From Tubiluchus corallicola (Eukaryota; Priapulida; Priapulimorpha; Priapulimorphida; Tubiluchidae), in the NCBI GenBank assembly GCA_030141605.1, contig JAQGDQ010000485.1, positions 12,501 to 76,500 on the forward strand: 64,000 nt of DNA. The letters are read 5' to 3'. Below are positions 59,317-64,000 of the stretch, in pieces (position 1 is the stretch's first letter; each line of letters opens with the position of its first letter). The notes beneath the pieces were generated by a model, which worked only from the letters and a program-made list of their open reading frames with translations, did not search any database and was not told the DNA's origin. The translations under genes and the position numbers were made by a program.

Positions 59317-60581
59317 ATTATGCATATTTGTCACATATGACAATATTAATGAAATGTTCAAAAATTTCATTTTAGCATAAGGCCCTAGGCCACCCACCAT
59401 GAGGGGGGCTCCCACCAATATAGACTGTGATGATATGTGTATACTGAATATAGGCATTGCCATTTTAAAGAAAGGACTCATACAATGAAGGATTTCCTAA
59501 CTAAAAGTGTCCTATTTATATTATTTGGCTTTTGGTTACTAGTCTGTGGTCTATGCAATAGGGGGAGTTGGAAAGGGAATCTCCCTTTCAAGCGGGACTC
59601 AGGCCTCCCACATGCTTGATCCAGCCCTGGTCAATGAAAATTCAGGCTTTATCGTTTAACACAGCTGCTTTGTTGTACGGGAATATATCACTTTGTGGTT
59701 TCTGTTGTATTTTCAAAATTATTTCTGGGCCTTCTGGTATATTTTTGACATTTTTGTTAGTTATAACATTAGTCTGCGAAACAATTACAAAATTTACTAC
59801 GCTCGTGTTAAGTGAGATGAGATCACCACAGTGTGTGCTGACGCAATCAGAATGGTCACGTGACCGGCGATTGTTTCGGCGTGCACGAGTTTGCAGGAGA
59901 CGAGTGTGAAAAAGCGAACATGGCTTGGTTAGATTACTTGTGTTATAGAAAGTTTGTTTGTGAAATTGTCATAGAAGTTCTTGTTTCACACCGCAAGTTG
60001 TGTAATACAGAAGATATCAATATACAAATTTTTGTGGCAAGTTTCCACTGTTTACGATTTTTGATCTACAAGTAAATTATTGATAATTAGCACTGAAGCT
60101 TGTGCGAAGTGACAGGGCATCGCCACACAGTTTACTATATCTTGTCCGTAAGTATGGTCACGAGTTATGATGTAATCTTATAAGGTACTTATTCTAATCA
60201 ATCTAATGTTTAGACTTTGGTAAAACTAAATACTTGTAGTCCGTACCCATTTTAAAATGAAATAAATGATTAAAAACTGGAAACTCATAATTTTGTATTA
60301 TTTTTTATATTGATCAGCTTCTCAAGGTAGTGACGAAATATTGGCAAGGAAAACTCATCATTAATTTTGATAAATTAGAGAGCAGTGAGAGCTCACTATC
60401 AAACGTTGCAATTTTATTAGCACATTAAGGGTTAAGCTGATTTTTCTGGAAAGTATCTCAGAAAATGTGAATTTATGTAATTTAAGCCTTTCATTAGGTA
60501 GATAGAAGTTAAAACGCATACTGTCTTAAATATGAGTATTTGAAAATGATTTTTTTTGTAATTTTTGTGCTGTGCATTTTA
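59317..60581. other. Stretch without recognised gene
   Basis: A locally CpG-richer segment at about 59840-59930 is the only place resembling a promoter; a 51-residue frame from ATG 59920 has no recognisable feature. Confidence 0.35.
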
Positions 60582-60582
60582 G

Positions 60583-60670
60583 GTTTTGATTGAGAAATCA
60601 ATCGTTGACGAGCTGAACTAATTCAAACGACATGGGAGCCAACAATTTACTTCAAATGTACAGCCTGTAT
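60583..60670 (+). pseudogene. Truncated zinc-finger family exon
   Basis: A splice acceptor (tgcattttag, ending 60582) is followed by a UTR-like stretch and ATG at 60632. The sequence then matches the start of the family exon (gccaacaatttacttcaaat, then gtacagcctgt) but has one extra G after ATG that shifts the frame, and breaks off at about 60670, in the codons just after the CTAC motif. Beyond this point is a copy of the 55651 region. Remnant of a further gene copy. Confidence 0.85.
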
Positions 60671-61003
60671 AAACTGTACTTATAAAAACGTCGCCATGTT
60701 GCCATACTATAGAATGAATTACAATACGAATTGAATGCTATTTGTACAATGATAAAATTTTCTCAAGATGCTGTTTGCTCTAACATAGTAAATACTTCTT
60801 TATCTAATAATGTCAATGTCGTCCCTATTATCTCTGGAAACTATGTGGCCAAGATACTTCTCTGTTTCGCACTTGTTGTATGTTTCTTACTAGTGAGCAG
60901 AGGCAAAAAATACGGAGACAATGTTATTTTGGAATTATGTGGCAAGTTTTGTCACTTATGTAGCTTTTTTTTACTTTACAAAATTATTATCATGTAATTT
61001 TAG
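60671..61003 (+). repeat. Duplicated 5' flank (second copy)
   Basis: Corresponds to 55651-55790 joined to 56336-56520, including a piece of the LINE at 55690 and the acceptor tgtaattttag. About 95% identical by eye over the matched parts. Confidence 0.88.
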
Positions 61004-61021
61004 GTACAGACTGACGGGTAA

Positions 61022-61963
61022 ATGGCTGAAATCACCATGGAACCTACGATCTACTACAAATGTACAGCCTGTTCTGAATGTTTCATGTCAGAGGACATTT
61101 TCTTTGCGCACACCCGTACCTGGCACTGTAAAATACTCGTTAGTGAAGGTCAGGATGCTGATGTTTCCATGCACAATAGCTTCCCAGTTCCCGTGTTGTC
61201 TGCCTTTAATGTTTCTTGTGAAGCAGGCGACATTTCTGCTGTTGATGATAGAAGTGGATATGGTATCTCCATTAGCAATTCTGATGTTATAGATGGCAGT
61301 CATAATGAAAGTGTTATAAAGGCCGAGCCAGTCTCTCAATTGGACGATGGCTTTGCAACAGATTATGTGAGTATTAGTAAAATGGCATGTGCAGAAAGTG
61401 ACGCGGAAACTTTGGACACCGACGTGTTTCGTGTTGGTGAACATAGCAGCTGTGCTAGAAGAAATCAGAAAGAGCCGGAGAAGCCCTCTCACAGCTTTTC
61501 ACCTGGAGAACAGTACGTTGAGCAGGAAAAATTTAAAATGTACTGTGGGCAAACTGTCCCGCCCTCATTAAAGGGGACGCCAGCTAGATATCTTTTGAAA
61601 GAACCTAAGGTTTCTGGAAGTAGCAAGAAAACGTCATCCAGAGGACGCCTTACAAAAATAGGAAATTTGCAGCTCGGTAAAAAAGTAGCTTTAAAGGGAA
61701 GGCCATCTAAGCAGTCTGCTTACTTTTGTCGTTTTTGCAGGAAAGCATTCAATTCGGCATTTAAGGTTGAACAGCATGAGCGAATTCACACCGGCGAAAA
61801 ACCCTATTCTTGTATTATGTGTAAAAAACAGTTTAACGTTGAGTGCAACCTCAGAGCACACATGAGAATTCACACTGGAGGCAAACCTTTTGAGTGTTCT
61901 CTTTGTCATAAGAAGTTTTATCGCCATGACAGGTTAAAAAACCACATGAACACACATCTTTGA
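61022..61963 (+). CDS. C2H2 zinc-finger protein, three C-terminal fingers (313 aa)
   Basis: Presumed nuclear DNA-binding protein of the same family and closest relative of the gene at 56539. ATGs at 61022 and 61037, 18 and 33 nt after the acceptor at 61003. Residues 14-35 form the module finger, then CKILVSEGQDA. The linker carries the SUMO-type IKAEP at 99-103 and a long basic region (~180-230; GSSKKTSSRGR). Three fingers (CRFC, CIMC, CSLC) fill ~232-312. The stop is TGA at 61961. Nucleotide identity to the 56539 gene is very high up to about codon 46 and then essentially lost until the first finger. Confidence 0.92.
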   Translation: MAEITMEPTIYYKCTACSECFMSEDIFFAHTRTWHCKILVSEGQDADVSMHNSFPVPVLSAFNVSCEAGDISAVDDRSGYGISISNSDVIDGSHNESVIKAEPVSQLDDGFATDYVSISKMACAESDAETLDTDVFRVGEHSSCARRNQKEPEKPSHSFSPGEQYVEQEKFKMYCGQTVPPSLKGTPARYLLKEPKVSGSSKKTSSRGRLTKIGNLQLGKKVALKGRPSKQSAYFCRFCRKAFNSAFKVEQHERIHTGEKPYSCIMCKKQFNVECNLRAHMRIHTGGKPFECSLCHKKFYRHDRLKNHMNTHL

Positions 61964-62183
61964 TGGTTAGTTTTCAAAAGGTGCAGAAGTTTGAATTTCT
62001 TGACTTGTGTTATCGTTTACCTCGTGCATCAAGATTGTACATATTACCCTCGTGCGTAAAGATTGTACATCTTTTTAACAATTGTTTAACCAAAACAGTT
62101 TTTAAGTTGTATTGATTACTGATTGTTTTACAATCGTCCTGTTTTTGACGGAATAGCAGATCTATTATATTTCGAGCCCCTTG

Positions 62184-62651
62184 CAGGGATGAGAATTTTC
62201 CGCGGATACGCGGAATTCCGAGTTCTTGGAAGACCAGTAGTGCCATTTTTGTAAGTCGCGTAAATTCGTTGAGAACGTTTTTATGGACCCTGTACATTAT
62301 TTCACAAACTGACCGCTAGTTGGCAGGCCGTCACTTTGTTTACATCACATACATCAGTGTAACCACGGGTAGATCTCTATGTATAAAAATATAGAATCAA
62401 TTGTGCGGAGTTCTTTGAGTCAATTGCAGACAGTTTTTATAGATTTTTGCATAGGAGCGGCCAGTACTTAGGCGTTTTTGAGACAATTAGGTATCATGTA
62501 TCCTTGATAATTGGGTATTTTAAATTATGCATGAAACAAGGTAACTGATATTTTAAGTCCACTTAGAGGCTCTTTATTGTCACAAAATTGCAATTTGTTG
62601 CTGCCTACGGCCTGTTTCAGAGTTTTTTGCAATTTGTCATTCCCATCCCTG
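62184..62651 (+). mobile_element. hAT-type MITE family CAGGGATG, copy 5, with perfect 8-bp target duplication
   Basis: Starts CAGGGATGAGAATTTTCC and ends ATTCCCATCCCTG. GCCCCTTG flanks it on both sides (62176-62183 and 62652-62659). 468 bp, non-coding. This copy defines the family's ends and its hAT-like target duplication. Confidence 0.95.
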
Positions 62652-63473
62652 GCCCCTTGTGCAAGTTTATCACAAACGTTTTGCCAATTTTTGCTCAATT
62701 TGTGGTCACATTTTTGCTGAGTTTGTTTTTGAAGCACATAAGTTGTAATTATTTAAAAGCTGAATGTTCACTTCGTGTTTCGATGTTGAAGCTTTCGTGT
62801 GCGTTTCTAAACATACGCGATGCCGCTTATTGTGACGACATCTTGGCATACATATCTTTCTCAGGCGATGCACATTTTTTTCATATTCTGTATTAGAAAA
62901 TGCCTGGTGCAAGTCTGCTGCCAAATTTGTGACACAAGTACTTATATCTGCTTGGCACTTATGTATCAGCAACAAACTATTTTTATATTGCTTTTATGTT
63001 GTAGTGTCATGATTGTTGTTGTGTCATGCTTTCTATTAGAGTTGTTTTCTCAAAAGGACGTGGCATATCTGCATAGTTTTCTGCAATAAATGAGCTTGTT
63101 TTGTGCCACCAATTTCGTATTCTTTCAACACATGTCTATGGGCTTCAGCAATTTTGTATATATGGTTTCAGCAGATGCCTTAGTACTCTTGCATCTGCAC
63201 ACTTACTAGATTCTAATTTTATATAAAAAATTGCATTTAGTGTAACCTGTCTTACAGCTGTTGTAGGGGTCCGCCACCACAAGTTTTAATACCGATTGTG
63301 TGTCAAATTTATTGCTAAGCTAAAGTTGTATCATATATAGATTAATTAGATTTAGTATTTCAGAAGATTATTGGGTTGTTTTGGAATAAATCATCAATTC
63401 TATAAAATTTGCACAAATATTTTCTAAAAGCACAAATGATTTTCCATTTTATTAGTTTGACACCTAGGTCCCA
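62652..63473. other. Stretch without recognised gene; includes the partner of the 28.95-kb inverted copy
   Basis: 62702-62850 is the reverse complement of 28945-29093. The remainder is AT-rich with no supported feature. Confidence 0.5.
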
Positions 63474-63620
63474 ATTCAATTCAATTTTTATTTTCTCAAT
63501 AGCAGTTAAAATTTCTCATAACTATTTTTACATTTCATTGCAGCTGAGAACAAGCAGCGAAAGACCAATTGGTCACTTTCAGCTGCCCCTTATTAAAAAT
63601 ACAAGTTTACTTACAGGCTC
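63474..63620 (-). mobile_element. LINE 3' end with hairpin and (AATTG)n-type tail
   Basis: On the minus strand a stem-loop (gcagctgaaagtgacca ... tggtctttcgctgc, about 63556-63585) is followed by an AT-rich stretch and repeated AATTG units at 63473-63485. Same arrangement as 8556-8670. Confidence 0.45.
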
Positions 63621-63639
63621 ATGACATTTTTTAGGTGTT

Positions 63640-64000
63640 TGTGTATATATATATATATATATATAAAAGGCAAAAGCAACAAAAATCAACTCAATGCAGA
63701 AATGCAATTCAAAGCATAACAATGCATAAGGTCAAGCAAAAAATTAATGAAATTCAATGTAGAGAAAAAAATAGTATCAAATAAAAAAAGCAACAAAAAT
63801 CTACTCAAAGCAAAAACTCAGAATAAAAGGAAGTTTTCACAAGCAATGCAAAACGCAATTTAACTTGTAGCAAAAAATTATATCAAACAAAATGAAACTC
63901 AAAGCGAAAATTTTATAAAGCAAAAGCAATTCAACTGAAATTAAAAGAATTTGTCAAAACGAAAGCAAAACAGAATTCAACTTAGAGCAAAATTATATCA
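63640..64000. repeat. (AT)n followed by low-complexity caaaagcaa/caattcaa sequence
   Basis: A short (AT)n at 63645-63665, then A-rich sequence with recurring aaagcaa and aattcaa words to the end of the window. No gene. Confidence 0.6.

Noticed and set aside
59920-60075. Small gene starting MAWLDYLCYRKF
   Set aside because: 51 residues with no domain, splice or conservation evidence; possibly part of an upstream untranslated exon.

Overview
This is a eukaryotic, animal-type window: AT-rich, gene-poor and full of microsatellites, minisatellites and broken transposable elements. It carries a dispersed cluster of C2H2 zinc-finger genes and one gene with spliceosomal introns. The transposon set (Tc1, Merlin, hAT-type MITEs, a Helitron-like element, Ty3/gypsy gag/pol, CR1/L2/RTE-like LINE ends) fits an invertebrate metazoan. 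I cannot name the species or phylum from sequence alone.

Layout. 1-7.5 kb: simple repeats, (CT)n, (GATAAT)n and (GA)n, with two internally deleted Tc1 elements and two MITE families. 7.58-13.7 kb: a small two-exon gene (+) for a 100-aa protein with two membrane segments; its 4.9-kb intron has absorbed two solo LTRs. 13.9-16.7 kb: a third solo LTR, then a minus-strand frame encoding 21 C2H2 fingers that is broken by two in-frame stops. 17-20.7 kb: MITEs and a LINE endonuclease remnant. 20.7-21.9 kb: an intact minus-strand zinc-finger gene with an in-frame 84-bp repeat. 22.4-43 kb: mostly a graveyard of retroelements, MITEs, a Merlin transposase piece and tandem repeats. 43.9-62 kb: five plus-strand zinc-finger genes of one family, separated by satellites (a 90-bp array and a 43-bp array), a solo LTR, MITEs and nested LINEs. 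62-64 kb: a hAT MITE and a LINE 3' end.

The main biological story is the zinc-finger family. Six genes (20.7, 43.9, 47.7, 53.0, 56.5 and 61.0 kb) share three parts: an almost invariant N-terminal module of about 40 residues built on one finger (CTAC...HTRTWH), a variable acidic linker with a SUMO-type psi-K-x-E motif at about residue 100, and 2 to 5 C-terminal C2H2 fingers. Each coding region lies in one exon that opens 18-43 nt downstream of a strong 3' splice site, so promoters and first exons are elsewhere or supplied by trans-splicing. The two most similar copies (56.5 and 61.0 kb) are near-identical in 5' flank and N-module and then lose nucleotide similarity abruptly, which suggests duplication plus module exchange. 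A truncated copy at 60.6 kb, tandem copies of a final finger after the 47.7-kb gene and the broken 21-finger frame show the family is still turning over. A role in binding repeats, as in other expanded animal zinc-finger families, is inference only.
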